Shown: in pieces, positions 16,777 to 25,363 of the stretch | Layout: each line of letters begins with the position of its first letter | Position numbering within the stretch: position 1 is the first letter of the stretch | Assembly (NCBI RefSeq): GCF_042681025.1 | Contig: NZ_JBHUER010000013.1 | Span: 1-64,000, forward strand | Direction of reading: 5' to 3' | Source of the DNA: Methylopila henanensis | GTDB lineage: Bacteria; Pseudomonadota; Alphaproteobacteria; Rhizobiales; Methylopilaceae | Length of the DNA: 64,000 nucleotides | Notes under the pieces: model-generated | Databases searched by the model: none | The model's input: the letters and a program-made list of their open reading frames with translations, nothing else | Told to the model about the DNA's origin: nothing | Program-made: the position numbers and the translations under genes

Positions 16777-18081
16777 GTGGCCAATCTGTTCGAGGCGGCG
16801 GGTCTTGAGCGCGAGGCGCCGCGACCGCTCGCAGACAGGCTGCGGCCCAAGTCGCTCGACGAGGTCATCGGGCAGGATCATCTGCTCGGACCCGACGGCG
16901 CGCTCGGCCGCCTCGTCGCGGCGGGCTCGCTCGGCAGCCTCATCTTCTGGGGGCCGCCTGGAACGGGCAAGACCACCGTCGGCCGCCTGCTCGCGGACGC
17001 CACCAGCCTCGCCTTCGAGCCGATCTCGGCGATCTTCACCGGCGTCGCGGATCTCAAGAAGGTGTTCGAGGCCGCGCGCGGACGGCGGGCGATGGGGCAG
17101 GGCACGCTGCTGTTCGTCGACGAGATCCATCGGTTCAACAAGGCGCAGCAGGACTCGTTCCTGCCGGTGATGGAGGACGGCACGGTCACGCTCGTCGGCG
17201 CGACCACCGAGAACCCGTCTTTCGAGCTCAACGCGGCCTTGCTGTCGCGCGCGCGGGTGCTGGTGTTCCGTTCGCTCGAACCGGAGGCCATCGAGCGGCT
17301 GCTTGCCCGCGCGGAGGCGATCGAAGGCCGTCCGCTGCCGCTCGACGCCGAGGCCCGCGCCGTGCTGATCCGGATGGCGGACGGCGACGGCCGCGCCTCT
17401 CTGACGCTGGCTGAGGAGCTGTGGCGCGCCGCCCGACCGGGCGAAATCTTCGATGCGAACCGCGTTCAGGACGTGGTTCAGCGCCGCGCGCCGATCTACG
17501 ACAAGTCGGCGGACGGCCACTACAACCTCATCTCCGCGCTGCACAAGTCGGTGCGGGGCTCCGACCCGGACGCGGCGCTCTACTGGTTCGCGCGCATGCT
17601 CGACGCCGGCGAGGACCCGCTCTATCTGGCGCGTCGCCTGATCCGCATGGCGTCGGAGGACATCGGGCTCGCCGATCCGCAGGCGCTGGTCGTGGCGATC
17701 GCGGCGCGCGACGCCTTCGAACAGCTCGGGACGCCGGAGGGCGAGTTGGCGCTCGCCGAATGCGTCGTCCATCTCGCGACAGCGCCCAAATCCAACGCGG
17801 TCTATGTCGCCTACAAGCAGGCGCGGGCGGCGGCCCGCGAGCACGGCTCGCTGCTCCCGCCGCGCCACATCCTGAACGCTCCGACCAAGCTGATGAAGGC
17901 GGAAGGCTACGGCGCGGGCTACGCCTACGACCATGACGCGCCGGACGCGTTCTCGGGGCAGGACTACTTCCCCGAGACGATGGGGCGGCGGACGTTCTAC
18001 GATCCGCCCGACCGCGGTTTCGAGCGCGAACTCAGGAAGCGGCTCGACTACTGGGCGAAGCTCAGGGCGGATCGCTCATGA
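16777..18081 (+). CDS. rarA: Replication-associated recombination protein A (AAA+ ATPase)
   Basis: The 434-residue protein is a clamp-loader-like AAA+ ATPase. It has Walker A GPPGTGKTT (residues 59-67), Walker B LLFVDEIHRFNKAQQD, and sensor 1 ATTENPSFELN. The C-terminal tetramerisation region contains YNLISALHKSVRGSDPDAALYW. RarA/MgsA/WRNIP1 proteins act at stalled replication forks. The start is GTG 16777, 3 nt after the DegP-like gene. Confidence 0.95.
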   Translation: MANLFEAAGLEREAPRPLADRLRPKSLDEVIGQDHLLGPDGALGRLVAAGSLGSLIFWGPPGTGKTTVGRLLADATSLAFEPISAIFTGVADLKKVFEAARGRRAMGQGTLLFVDEIHRFNKAQQDSFLPVMEDGTVTLVGATTENPSFELNAALLSRARVLVFRSLEPEAIERLLARAEAIEGRPLPLDAEARAVLIRMADGDGRASLTLAEELWRAARPGEIFDANRVQDVVQRRAPIYDKSADGHYNLISALHKSVRGSDPDAALYWFARMLDAGEDPLYLARRLIRMASEDIGLADPQALVVAIAARDAFEQLGTPEGELALAECVVHLATAPKSNAVYVAYKQARAAAREHGSLLPPRHILNAPTKLMKAEGYGAGYAYDHDAPDAFSGQDYFPETMGRRTFYDPPDRGFERELRKRLDYWAKLRADRS

Positions 18082-18226
18082 TCCCGGGCTTCCCTTCTTC
18101 CTCGACGCGGTGACCCTTCGGGAGCGGGGCGAGGGCGGCGCGGCCGTGGCTTACGTGCTCGCGTCGGCCGTGGTTTCGATCGGCGCCCTCGTCTGGGGTC
18201 TCGCGCTCGGGCGCGCGCTGGGTTAA
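18080..18226 (+). pseudogene. crcB: crcB remnant (C-terminal end of a fluoride exporter)
   Basis: Frame 18080-18226 reads PFFLDAVTLRERGEGG followed by a hydrophobic helix AYVLASAVVSIGALVWGLALG and a stop. This matches the last transmembrane part of CrcB/Fluc fluoride channels (S/T-F-S-L-D-A...YVLAS pattern), which are normally about 125 residues. The N-terminal two-thirds, including the first helices, is absent: the preceding codons in this frame are the rarA shadow and no start codon or ribosome site fits. The position between rarA and an RluA gene is where crcB occurs in many relatives. I infer an internal deletion that fused rarA to the crcB tail region. Confidence 0.62.
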
Positions 18227-18283
18227 TCCAGGCGCAACGCTGGGTTAATCCGGGCGCGAAGTCCGGTTAATCCGCAGTCGAAA
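18218..18283 (+). repeat. Three 22-bp tandem direct repeats
   Basis: Copies at 18218-18239, 18240-18261 and 18262-18283 share the core GGTTAATCC at a constant 22-bp period. The first two copies differ at only 3 positions; the third is more diverged. The array covers the stop of the crcB remnant and ends 9 nt before the rluA-family start. Two-helical-turn spacing would suit cooperative binding of a regulator, or the array may be leftover duplication at a deletion site. Confidence 0.75.
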
Positions 18284-18292
18284 GCAACTTCC

Positions 18293-19573
18293 ATGGCGCA
18301 ACGCACCCCCCGCGGGCCGAAATCCACCACCGGCAGCCGGCGCCCCGCCACGCCGGGCAAGCGCCCCGACGGCAAGCCGACCCGCGCCGCCCAGCGCAGC
18401 GCCGCGAGCGCGGCCTTCCGCAAGCCGGGATCGGCGTCCGCCGCCAAACCGGGGCCGAAGGCCGCGGCGAAGCCGGCCGGGCATCGCACTCTGGTCGAAA
18501 AGAGCGTCGAGCTCGCCTCCCGGGTCCTGCCGGCGCTGCCGGGCAAGGCGGCGGGCGTTCAGGCGATCCCGGTGCGCGACGCCGAGGAGGGCCTCAGGCT
18601 CGATCGCTGGTTCAAGGAGCGCTTTCCAGCGCTCGCCTTCGGCCATCTGCAGAAGCTCTGCCGCACCGGTCAGATCCGCGTCGACGGCGCCCGCGCCAAG
18701 ACCGCGACGCGGCTCTCCGCCGGCATGGTGGTCCGGGTGCCGCCGCTGAAGGATGAGAGCGACGGCGCGGTCGACGACGAGGGCGTCGCGGCGCCGGCCG
18801 TCCGCCGGCCGAGCGCCAGCGACAAGGACGCCGAGTTCCTGCGGTCGATCACGATCTACGAGGACAGGGACGTCCTCGTGCTGAACAAGCCGTTCGGCCT
18901 CGCGGTCCAGGGCGGCTCCGGCACTGTGCGGCATGTGGACGGCATGCTGGCGGCGCTGACCGACCGCTCCGGTCAGAAGCCGCGCCTCGTGCACCGCATC
19001 GACAAGGACACCGCCGGCGTGCTGGTGACGGCGAAGACCCGGCTCGCCGCCTCCGAGCTCGCGCGCACCTTCCGCTCCCGCGCCGCCCGCAAGGTCTACT
19101 GGGCGCTCGCGCCCGGCGTGCCGCGGGTGAAGCAGGGCCGCATCTCGACCTACCTCGCCAAGGGCGAGGGCGACGGGCCCGAGGGCGAGCGCATGCAGGT
19201 CGCCTCCCACGGCGATTCCGGCGCGAGCCACGCGCTGACCTACTACGCGGTGGTCGACCAGGCCGGACAGAAGATGGCGTGGCTGTCGCTCAAGCCGGTC
19301 ACCGGCCGCACCCACCAGCTCCGCGCGCACTGCGCCCACATCGGCCACCCGATCGTTGGCGACCCGAAGTATTTCAACATCGAGAACTGGGAGCTCCCGG
19401 GCGGCATCCAGAACCGGCTGCACCTGCTCGCCCGCCGGCTCGTCATCCCGCTGCCGAGCGGCGACATGCTCGACATCTCCGCGCCGCTGCCGCCGCACAT
19501 GCAGCAGTCGTGGAACCTGCTCGGGTTCGACGCCAGCGAGTACGACCCGATCATCGACGCGCCGGAAGACTGA
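18293..19573 (+). CDS. RluA-family 23S rRNA/tRNA pseudouridine synthase
   Basis: The 426-residue enzyme has a disordered Ala/Lys/Pro/Arg-rich extension (about residues 1-75). An S4-type RNA-binding region follows at about 95-150 (LDRWFKERFPALAFGHLQKLCRTG), then the synthase domain. The catalytic motif is HRIDKDTAGVLV, with Asp as the nucleophile. The C-terminal motif is KPVTGRTHQLRAHCAHIGHPIVGD. It most resembles RluC/RluD-type enzymes, but the target uridine cannot be assigned. The start ATG 18293 lies just after the 22-bp repeats. Confidence 0.9.
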   Translation: MAQRTPRGPKSTTGSRRPATPGKRPDGKPTRAAQRSAASAAFRKPGSASAAKPGPKAAAKPAGHRTLVEKSVELASRVLPALPGKAAGVQAIPVRDAEEGLRLDRWFKERFPALAFGHLQKLCRTGQIRVDGARAKTATRLSAGMVVRVPPLKDESDGAVDDEGVAAPAVRRPSASDKDAEFLRSITIYEDRDVLVLNKPFGLAVQGGSGTVRHVDGMLAALTDRSGQKPRLVHRIDKDTAGVLVTAKTRLAASELARTFRSRAARKVYWALAPGVPRVKQGRISTYLAKGEGDGPEGERMQVASHGDSGASHALTYYAVVDQAGQKMAWLSLKPVTGRTHQLRAHCAHIGHPIVGDPKYFNIENWELPGGIQNRLHLLARRLVIPLPSGDMLDISAPLPPHMQQSWNLLGFDASEYDPIIDAPED

Positions 19574-19595
19574 CCTGCCGCGGCGCCCGAACGGA

Positions 19596-19627
19596 AAACG
19601 GCCGCGTCAGCGCTGACGCGGCCGTTT
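19596..19627. terminator. Perfect bidirectional terminator
   Basis: A 32-bp perfect palindrome (two 16-bp arms, 19596-19611 and 19612-19627) lies between the convergent rluA-family gene and glf. On + it is followed by CTTTTT, on - by TTCCG after a run of T. It should stop transcription from both sides. Confidence 0.9.
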
Positions 19628-19650
19628 CTTTTTCGAAATGCGCCGGGCTG

Positions 19651-20838
19651 TCAGCTCAGCATACGCCGATCCAGCCCGAGCGCGCTGGGGGCGGCCTGAG
19701 CGTGGTCGCGGCCCTTGCCGTTCGGCGGCGCGGTCCACACCGGCACGTTCTCCTGGATGCGCCGGAACTCGGCCAGCGCCTGACCGACCACCTGGTCCAT
19801 GTTGTAGTAGCGATAGGTCGCGAGCCGGCCGACGAAGTGAACGTTCTCTTCGGCGTTCGCGAGCGCCTGGTAGCGGCGGTAAAGCTCCTGGTTCTCCGGC
19901 CGGGGAACCGGATAATAGGGGTCTCCGGTCGCTGACGGATACTCGTAGGTGATGGTCGTGTTCGGGCTCGTCTGCCCAGTCAGGTGCTTGTACTCGGTGA
20001 TCCGCGTATAGGCCTCCGTCATCGGATAGTTGACGGTCGCGACCGGCTGGAACGTCTCCTGCGCCAGCGACTTGTGCTCGAAACGCAGCGAACGGTAGGG
20101 CAGCTTTCCGAACCGGAAGTCGAAATACTCGTCGATCGGCCCGGTGTAGATCAGACGGCGGAACTTGGTCGTCTCGCGCACTTCGCGGAAGTCGGCGTTC
20201 AGCATGATCTTGATGTTCGGATGCGCCAGCATGCGCTCGAACATCCGGGTGTAGCCGTGCTTCGGCATGATCTGGTGGGTGTCGGTGAAGTAGCGGTCGT
20301 CGGTGTTGGTGCGCGTCGGAACGCGCGCGGTCACCGACTTGTCGAGCTCCGACGGATCGAGGCCCCACTGCTTGCGGGTGTAGCCGCGGAAGAACTTCTC
20401 GTAGAGCTCCCGCCCGACCTTGCTGACCACCACGTCCTCGGACGTCCTGATCTCCTCGACCGGCTCGGCCCGGGACCGCAGAAACGCGTCGGCCTCTTCG
20501 TCCGTCTTAAGGTCCAGATCGTACAGCGCGTTGAGCGTCGTGCGGTTGATGGGGATCGGAACGAGCTTGTCGTCGATCCGCGCCAGCACGCGGTGCTCGT
20601 ACGGCCGCCACTCCGTGAAGCGCGACAGGTAGTCGACGATCGCGTCGGAGTTGGTGTGGAAGATGTGCGGACCGTACTGGTGCATCAGCACGCCGGCGTC
20701 GTCGTAACGATCATAGGCGTTGCCCGCGATGTGCGGACGCCGGTCGACGATCAGGACGCGCTGGTCACGTTCGCGCGCGATGCGTTCGGCGAGGACGCTT
20801 CCGGCGAAGCCGGCGCCTACGATAAGCCAATCATACAT
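19651..20838 (-). CDS. glf: UDP-galactopyranose mutase
   Basis: The 395-residue flavoenzyme converts UDP-galactopyranose to UDP-galactofuranose, the donor for Galf-containing glycans. The FAD-binding motif GAGFAGSVLAERIA is near the N-terminus, followed by DRRPHIAGNAYD and YGPHIFHTNSD. The C-terminal half has the family residues around YPMTEAYTRITEYKHLTGQ. I chose the ATG at 20838 (MYDWLIVGAG); longer forms read low-complexity shadow sequence. It overlaps the upstream glycosyltransferase stop by 8 nt, so the two are probably co-translated. Confidence 0.95.
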   Translation of the reverse strand: MYDWLIVGAGFAGSVLAERIARERDQRVLIVDRRPHIAGNAYDRYDDAGVLMHQYGPHIFHTNSDAIVDYLSRFTEWRPYEHRVLARIDDKLVPIPINRTTLNALYDLDLKTDEEADAFLRSRAEPVEEIRTSEDVVVSKVGRELYEKFFRGYTRKQWGLDPSELDKSVTARVPTRTNTDDRYFTDTHQIMPKHGYTRMFERMLAHPNIKIMLNADFREVRETTKFRRLIYTGPIDEYFDFRFGKLPYRSLRFEHKSLAQETFQPVATVNYPMTEAYTRITEYKHLTGQTSPNTTITYEYPSATGDPYYPVPRPENQELYRRYQALANAEENVHFVGRLATYRYYNMDQVVGQALAEFRRIQENVPVWTAPPNGKGRDHAQAAPSALGLDRRMLS

Positions 20839-22038
20839 GGGCGGACTCCTTCCCGAGCGGCGCGTCGCCGCGCGCGGCCCGCTTGCGATCCGCAGCCTCG
20901 GCCGTGAGTTCGTAGATGCGCGCGAAGGTCTGGTCCCACGAGTTCTCGGAGAGCTTGGCGTCGACGCGCGCAAGCCACGGCGCCCGGTCGGCGGCCATCA
21001 ACCGTTCGAGCGCGGAGACCATTTCCTGCGCGTCGCCGGCGATCTCCACCAAGCCGGCCTCGCCATAGCTTCCGATAACGTCGACGATCGGCGTCGACGC
21101 CACCGGCACGCCGGCCGCCAGGAACTCGGGCGTTTTCGTCGGGCTGATGAAGCGGGTCGACTCGTTGAGCGCGAACGGCATGAAGCCCGCGTCCCAGCCT
21201 CCGACATAGGCGGGCAGCTCCGCGTAAGGCTTGCCGCCGAGCCAGTGCAGGTTCGGACGCTGCGGCAGCTCGGCCGGGTCGATCTTGACCACCGGACCCA
21301 GCATCACAAAGCTCCAGTCAGGCCTCAGGCGGGCGACCTCGCCGACCAGCGCCGTGTCCATCCGCTCGTCGATCACGCCGAAGAAGCCGATGCGCGGGCC
21401 GGGTATGCCCGCCTGGTCGGCAGGCTCTGCGCCGCCATTTCGGCCCTGCCCGAAATGGGCCACGTCGATGCTGCTGGGGAAGGCGTGGATGTTGTCGTGG
21501 CGATGCTTCTTCGCCTCATAGAGGCTGTGGCCTCCGGTGAAGACGACGTCCGCCTTGGCGAGCATCTCGTCCTCGAGCGCGATCAGCTCTGGCGGCGCCC
21601 CGCGAAAGGCCGACAGCTGGTCCATGTTGTCGAACACGGTGACGTCGGCGTCGAGGTGCCGGCTGAAGAGCAGCGCCATCGGCGTGTAGTACCAGAAGAT
21701 GCGGCGGCTGGTGGTCAGATCGCCCAGCAGCCTCTCGACCAGCTGGCGCTGGGCGAGGATCTTGCCGCTCTCGGAGAGGCCATGCGGAAGCACGGGCACG
21801 CCGACCTGCCGCCTTCGGGACGCGGGCTGAGCCGAAGAACAGCCTCGTCCACATCCTCGAAGATCGGCTCCTCGATGAAAAAGACGCTATGGCGCCGCGC
21901 GGCGCGGCCAAGAAGGTGTTGTGGACGCTGATAGACGAAATCCCAGCGCAGGTGGGAAAAGCATATTATGGTCGCGTCTTCGATTTCGCGCTTCTCGGTC
22001 GAGGTGAGTTCAGTCGCACGGCTGGCCGACGTTCGCAT
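20831..22038 (-). pseudogene. Glycosyltransferase (GT-B, family 4-like), frameshifted
   Basis: Two frames together make one about 402-residue glycosyltransferase. The N-terminal part (from ATG 22038, after GGAGAG) reads CFSHLRWDFVYQRPQHLL ... FFIEEPIFEDVDEAVLRLSPRPEGG. The rest, from about 21803 down to 20831, reads VGVPVLPHGLSESG ... WYYTPMALLFSR ... FPSSIDVAHF ... ISPTKTPEFLAAGVPV. The frames differ by one missing base in a GGCGGCAGG stretch near 21803-21815. The family uses a nucleotide sugar, probably UDP-Galf given the coupled glf, to extend an envelope or exported glycan. It could be a true inactivating mutation, a phase-variable site or an assembly error. Confidence 0.82.
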
Positions 22039-22204
22039 GAGCTCTCCGTTTCTGATTTCATATTCTACGATATTTTCGATTCTGTACTTCGCGTCACAAT
22101 CCGGCGAATATGAGGATACGTGCGAAATACCTCTTTATTCCGGACCGCGGCGCGCCATCATCCGAACCTGAAGCTAGGCGCATCCGTTCCTTGAGAAGTG
22201 GTTC

Positions 22205-22220
22205 GGTACGATTCCGTACC
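22205..22220. promoter_or_regulatory. Inverted repeat, possible operator
   Basis: GGTACG and CGTACC are separated by ATTC in the divergent region of the glycan locus. The small palindrome has the size of a repressor half-site pair. No regulator gene is adjacent, so the assignment is tentative. Confidence 0.3.
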
Positions 22221-22284
22221 CAAGTCTCGACGCCCGGGCCGCTTGGTCCAAACCCGAAGCACGCCGGCTCACGAGGAGGCGAGC

Positions 22285-22316
22285 ATGGGCGCTCCTCTCT
22301 ATGGGCGCTCCCCTCT
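22285..22316 (+). repeat. 16-bp tandem duplication
   Basis: Two adjacent 16-bp copies (22285-22300 and 22301-22316) start with ATGGGCGCTCC and differ at one position. They lie 42 nt before the glycosidase start, in its probable leader. Confidence 0.7.
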
Positions 22317-22357
22317 AAGGAACGACACGGCGCGCCAAAGCTGACATCGAAGGAGAT

Positions 22358-23539
22358 ATGCGTTTGGCCGACATCATGCTGCCGGACACCGCCGACCTCC
22401 GCAGTTTCTTCATCGGCGGATTCGAGTGCGCGGCGCATCGGCGCGCGGACGGCGTTCGCCTCGATCTGATCGCCTCGACCCGCCACGACGTCTTCGCCGC
22501 CGCGGACTACGCCCGTCTTCGCCGTCATGGCGTGCGCGTCGCGCGCGACGGGGCGCGCTGGCACCTGATCGAGCGCGCTCCGGGCTTTTACGACTGGTCG
22601 AGCCTGCTGCCGATGGCGCGATCCGCGCGCGAGGCCGGCGTCCAGGTCATCTGGGACCTGTGCCACTACGGCTTTCCGGACAGGCTGGACATCTGGTCGG
22701 CGCAGTTTCCGGAGCGGTTCGCGCGCTTCGCTAAGGCGGCGGCCCAGGTCATGCGCGATGAGAGCGACGAGGTTCCGTACTACTGCCCGATAAACGAGAT
22801 GTCCTATTGGGCCTGGGCCGGCGGCGACATGCGCCTGTTCAACCCGATGGCGCGCGGCCGCGGAGCCGAACTCAAGCGGCAGCTCGTTCGCGCGACCATC
22901 GCCGCGATCGACGCCGTCCGTTCGGTCGACCCGCGCGCCCGGTTCATCGTCGCGGAGCCGGCCATCCACGTCGCGCCGAACGGCTGGAGCGACGAAGCGG
23001 CCGCCGACGCGGAAGAATACCGGCTGTCCCAGTTCGAGGCCCACGATCTGCTGACAGGACGGCGGGAGCCCGAACTCGGCGGCTCGCCTGACAAGCTCGA
23101 CATCGTCGGCGTCAATTTCTATCCCGACAATCAGTGGGTGCTCGGCGGCGGAACGATCCCGCTCGGCCACCACGACTACCGCCCGTTCCGCCACATGCTG
23201 CGCGAGACGGCGGAACGCTACGGCCGTCCGGTCATCGTCTCGGAGGCCGGGGCCGAAAGCACGGCGCGGTCGATCTGGCTGCACTACGTCGCGGACGAAG
23301 TGGCGGCGGCGCGCGACGCCGGAGCGGCGGTGGAGGGCGTCTGCCTCTACCCGATCCTCGACTATCCCGGCTGGGACAACGAGCGTCTGTGCGAGGTCGG
23401 TCTGTTCGGACCCGCCAATGACGACGGCGACCGCACCACCTACCAGCCGCTCGCCGACGAGCTGCGGCGGCATCTGCTGAGATTCGACGAGGGCGCGTTG
23501 CCGGACGGGGTCGTCGCGCTCAGGCGCGGAGGGCGCTGA
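22358..23539 (+). CDS. Clan GH-A glycosidase-like protein (beta-glucosidase/galactosidase type)
   Basis: The 393-residue protein looks like a (beta/alpha)8 glycosidase of the GH1/GH-A type. It has an acid/base motif YYCPINEMSYWAW (Glu near 146) and a nucleophile motif VIVSEAGAES (Glu near 298). IERAPGFYDWSSL and DIVGVNFYPDNQW are further family-like blocks. No signal peptide is seen, so it should act in the cytosol. It starts at ATG 22358 after AAGGAG and ends 0 nt before the ABC exporter gene. Its role in a Galf locus is unclear: it may trim or rearrange a lipid-linked glycan, or work as a transglycosylase. Confidence 0.75.
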   Translation: MRLADIMLPDTADLRSFFIGGFECAAHRRADGVRLDLIASTRHDVFAAADYARLRRHGVRVARDGARWHLIERAPGFYDWSSLLPMARSAREAGVQVIWDLCHYGFPDRLDIWSAQFPERFARFAKAAAQVMRDESDEVPYYCPINEMSYWAWAGGDMRLFNPMARGRGAELKRQLVRATIAAIDAVRSVDPRARFIVAEPAIHVAPNGWSDEAAADAEEYRLSQFEAHDLLTGRREPELGGSPDKLDIVGVNFYPDNQWVLGGGTIPLGHHDYRPFRHMLRETAERYGRPVIVSEAGAESTARSIWLHYVADEVAAARDAGAAVEGVCLYPILDYPGWDNERLCEVGLFGPANDDGDRTTYQPLADELRRHLLRFDEGALPDGVVALRRGGR

Positions 23540-25363
23540 GTGAGCGAGGCGCCGATCTCGTTCCGCACGGACTCGCGCGAGGAGACCCGCGCGATCGCGG
23601 AGTCGCTGCGCAGTCCGTCGGCGTTCCTGATGCGCTATGTCCGGCGCTGGCCCGGGCATTTCGGCGGGCTCATGGCCGTCGTCGTCGTGGCGTCCTGCAT
23701 GATGGTCGCCACGCAGTACGGCATGAAGCTGCTGGTCGACGCCATGGCGGCGCCGCCGCCGGCCAGCACGGCGGTGTGGTGGGCGCTGGCCTTCTTCGTC
23801 GGGACGACGGCGCTGGAAAGCGCGCTCTGGCGCGTCAGCGGCTGGCTCGGGTGCCGCACGACCGTCGGCGTGGGCGTCGACATCCGGCTCGACCTGCTCG
23901 ACCACGTGGCCGGTCATCCGATGCGCTATTTCCAGGACCAGCGCGCCGGCGCGCTCGGCCACCGCATCACCTCGACCGCCGGCGATTTCGGCGTCCTGAC
24001 CAACAACATGACGTGGAACGTCATGCCGCCGATCGTGAGCTTCATCGGCGCGGTGGTGATCTTCTTCACCATCAACGTCGGCATGGCGCTCGCGCTTTCG
24101 GTGTTCGCGGCGCTGATCACGATCGGCCTGGTCGTGTTCGGCCGGCGCGGCCGGCCGCTCCACCAGCGTTACGCCGAGCAGGCCGGTCAGGTCGGCGGCG
24201 AGCTGATCGACGTCATCACCAACATCTGGGCGGTGAAGGCTTTTGCCGCGAGCGCGCGCGAGCGCTTCCGCCTGCGCCAGATCTTCGACGGCGAGGCGAG
24301 GGCGCAGCGCCGCAGCTGGATGTTCACCGAGAAGGCGCGCGTGCTGCACGACGTCCTGCTCTGGGTGATGGCCGGCTCGATGATGATGTGGGCGGTGTCG
24401 CTGTGGTCGCGGGGATCGGTGACGACAGGCGACGTCGTCGTGGTGTCCACGCTGGTGTTCCGCATCCTGCACGGCTCGCGCGACCTCGCCATGGCGCTGG
24501 TCGATATGGAGCGCCACCTCAGCTACATCGCCGAGACGCTGAAGGTCATCGGCAAGGCGCACGAGGTCGTCGATCTCGACGACGCGCGGCCGTTCCAGAA
24601 GCGCGGCGGTTCGATCGTGTTCGAGGAGGTCACCTTCGGCTACGACGACCGTCGCGCCGTGCTCCGCGGCTTCAACTTCGCGGTGAAGGCGGGCGAGAAG
24701 GTGGGCATCGTCGGGCCGTCAGGGGCCGGCAAATCGACGCTCATCCATCTGGCCCAGCGGCTCCACGACGTCGAGAGCGGCCGCGTCCTGATCGACGGTC
24801 AGTCGGCGCGCGAGCTGACGCAGGAATCTCTGCGCTTCGCGATCGCGGTGGTGCCGCAGGAAATATCGCTGTTCCACCGCAGCGTCATGGAGAACATCCG
24901 CTTCGCGCGGCCCGAGGCGACCGACGAGGAGGTCCGGCAGGCGGCGCACGACGCCCAGTGCCACTTCATCGACGATCTCCCGGATGGCTTCGACACGCTG
25001 GTCGGCGAGCGCGGCGCGAAGCTTTCGGGCGGCCAGCGGCAGCGCATCGGCATCGCCCGCGCGATTCTCAAGAACGCGCCGATCGTCGTGCTCGACGAGG
25101 CCACCTCGGCGCTCGACACCGAATCCGAGCTCGCGGTCCAGAAGGCGCTGAACCGCCTGACGCGCGGCCGCACGGTGCTCGCGGTGGCGCATCGCCTGTC
25201 GACGCTGTCGGAGTTCGACCGCATCGTCGTCATGGTGGACGGCCAAGTGGTCGAGGACGGCTCCGTCCAGGAGCTGATGGAGGCCGACGGCGCGTTCGCG
25301 CGCATGTGGCGGCTGCAGTCGCGCGGGATATCGGTGGACGACGCGCTGGATCAGGCCGTGTGA
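23540..25363 (+). CDS. ABC exporter (fused TMD-NBD, type IV)
   Basis: The 607-residue protein has an N-terminal transmembrane domain with about six helices (residues 35-330) and a C-terminal ATPase. Walker A GPSGAGKST is at about 393-401, signature LSGGQRQR at about 494, and Walker B IVVLDEATSALD at about 514-525. It would dimerise in the inner membrane and export or flip a lipid-linked or hydrophobic substrate. It starts at GTG 23540 immediately after the glycosidase stop, so both are one operon opposite glf and the glycosyltransferase. The last 13 nt overlap the convergent crp-like gene. Confidence 0.9.
   Translation: MSEAPISFRTDSREETRAIAESLRSPSAFLMRYVRRWPGHFGGLMAVVVVASCMMVATQYGMKLLVDAMAAPPPASTAVWWALAFFVGTTALESALWRVSGWLGCRTTVGVGVDIRLDLLDHVAGHPMRYFQDQRAGALGHRITSTAGDFGVLTNNMTWNVMPPIVSFIGAVVIFFTINVGMALALSVFAALITIGLVVFGRRGRPLHQRYAEQAGQVGGELIDVITNIWAVKAFAASARERFRLRQIFDGEARAQRRSWMFTEKARVLHDVLLWVMAGSMMMWAVSLWSRGSVTTGDVVVVSTLVFRILHGSRDLAMALVDMERHLSYIAETLKVIGKAHEVVDLDDARPFQKRGGSIVFEEVTFGYDDRRAVLRGFNFAVKAGEKVGIVGPSGAGKSTLIHLAQRLHDVESGRVLIDGQSARELTQESLRFAIAVVPQEISLFHRSVMENIRFARPEATDEEVRQAAHDAQCHFIDDLPDGFDTLVGERGAKLSGGQRQRIGIARAILKNAPIVVLDEATSALDTESELAVQKALNRLTRGRTVLAVAHRLSTLSEFDRIVVMVDGQVVEDGSVQELMEADGAFARMWRLQSRGISVDDALDQAV

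Larger units (their letters stand above)
22039..22357. promoter_or_regulatory. Divergent intergenic region of the glycan locus
   Basis: This 319-bp gap separates the frameshifted glycosyltransferase (-) from the glycosidase gene (+) and has no credible gene. The left third (about 22050-22140) is clearly AT-richer than its surroundings and is the likely place of back-to-back promoters. A 6-bp inverted repeat GGTACG-N4-CGTACC lies at 22205-22220. A 16-bp tandem duplication lies at 22285-22316. AAGGAG at 22350-22355 is the ribosome site of the + gene. Confidence 0.5.

Noticed and set aside
16018..17934. Long minus-strand frame (638 codons) opposite the protease and rarA genes
   Set aside because: Antisense to two genes with full catalytic motifs; no recognisable motif of its own.
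18218..18283. CRISPR array
   Set aside because: The repeats follow each other directly at 22 bp with no unique spacers, and no cas gene is present in the window.
22110..22469. Plus-strand frame of 119 codons in the glycan control region
   Set aside because: It runs out of frame into the glycosidase gene, has no ribosome site or motif, and overlaps the repeat region.
22358..25363. Mobile or horizontally acquired island at the glycan locus
   Set aside because: No transposase, integrase, tRNA or flanking repeats are seen, and base composition of the genes is like that of the neighbours; only the control region is AT-richer.
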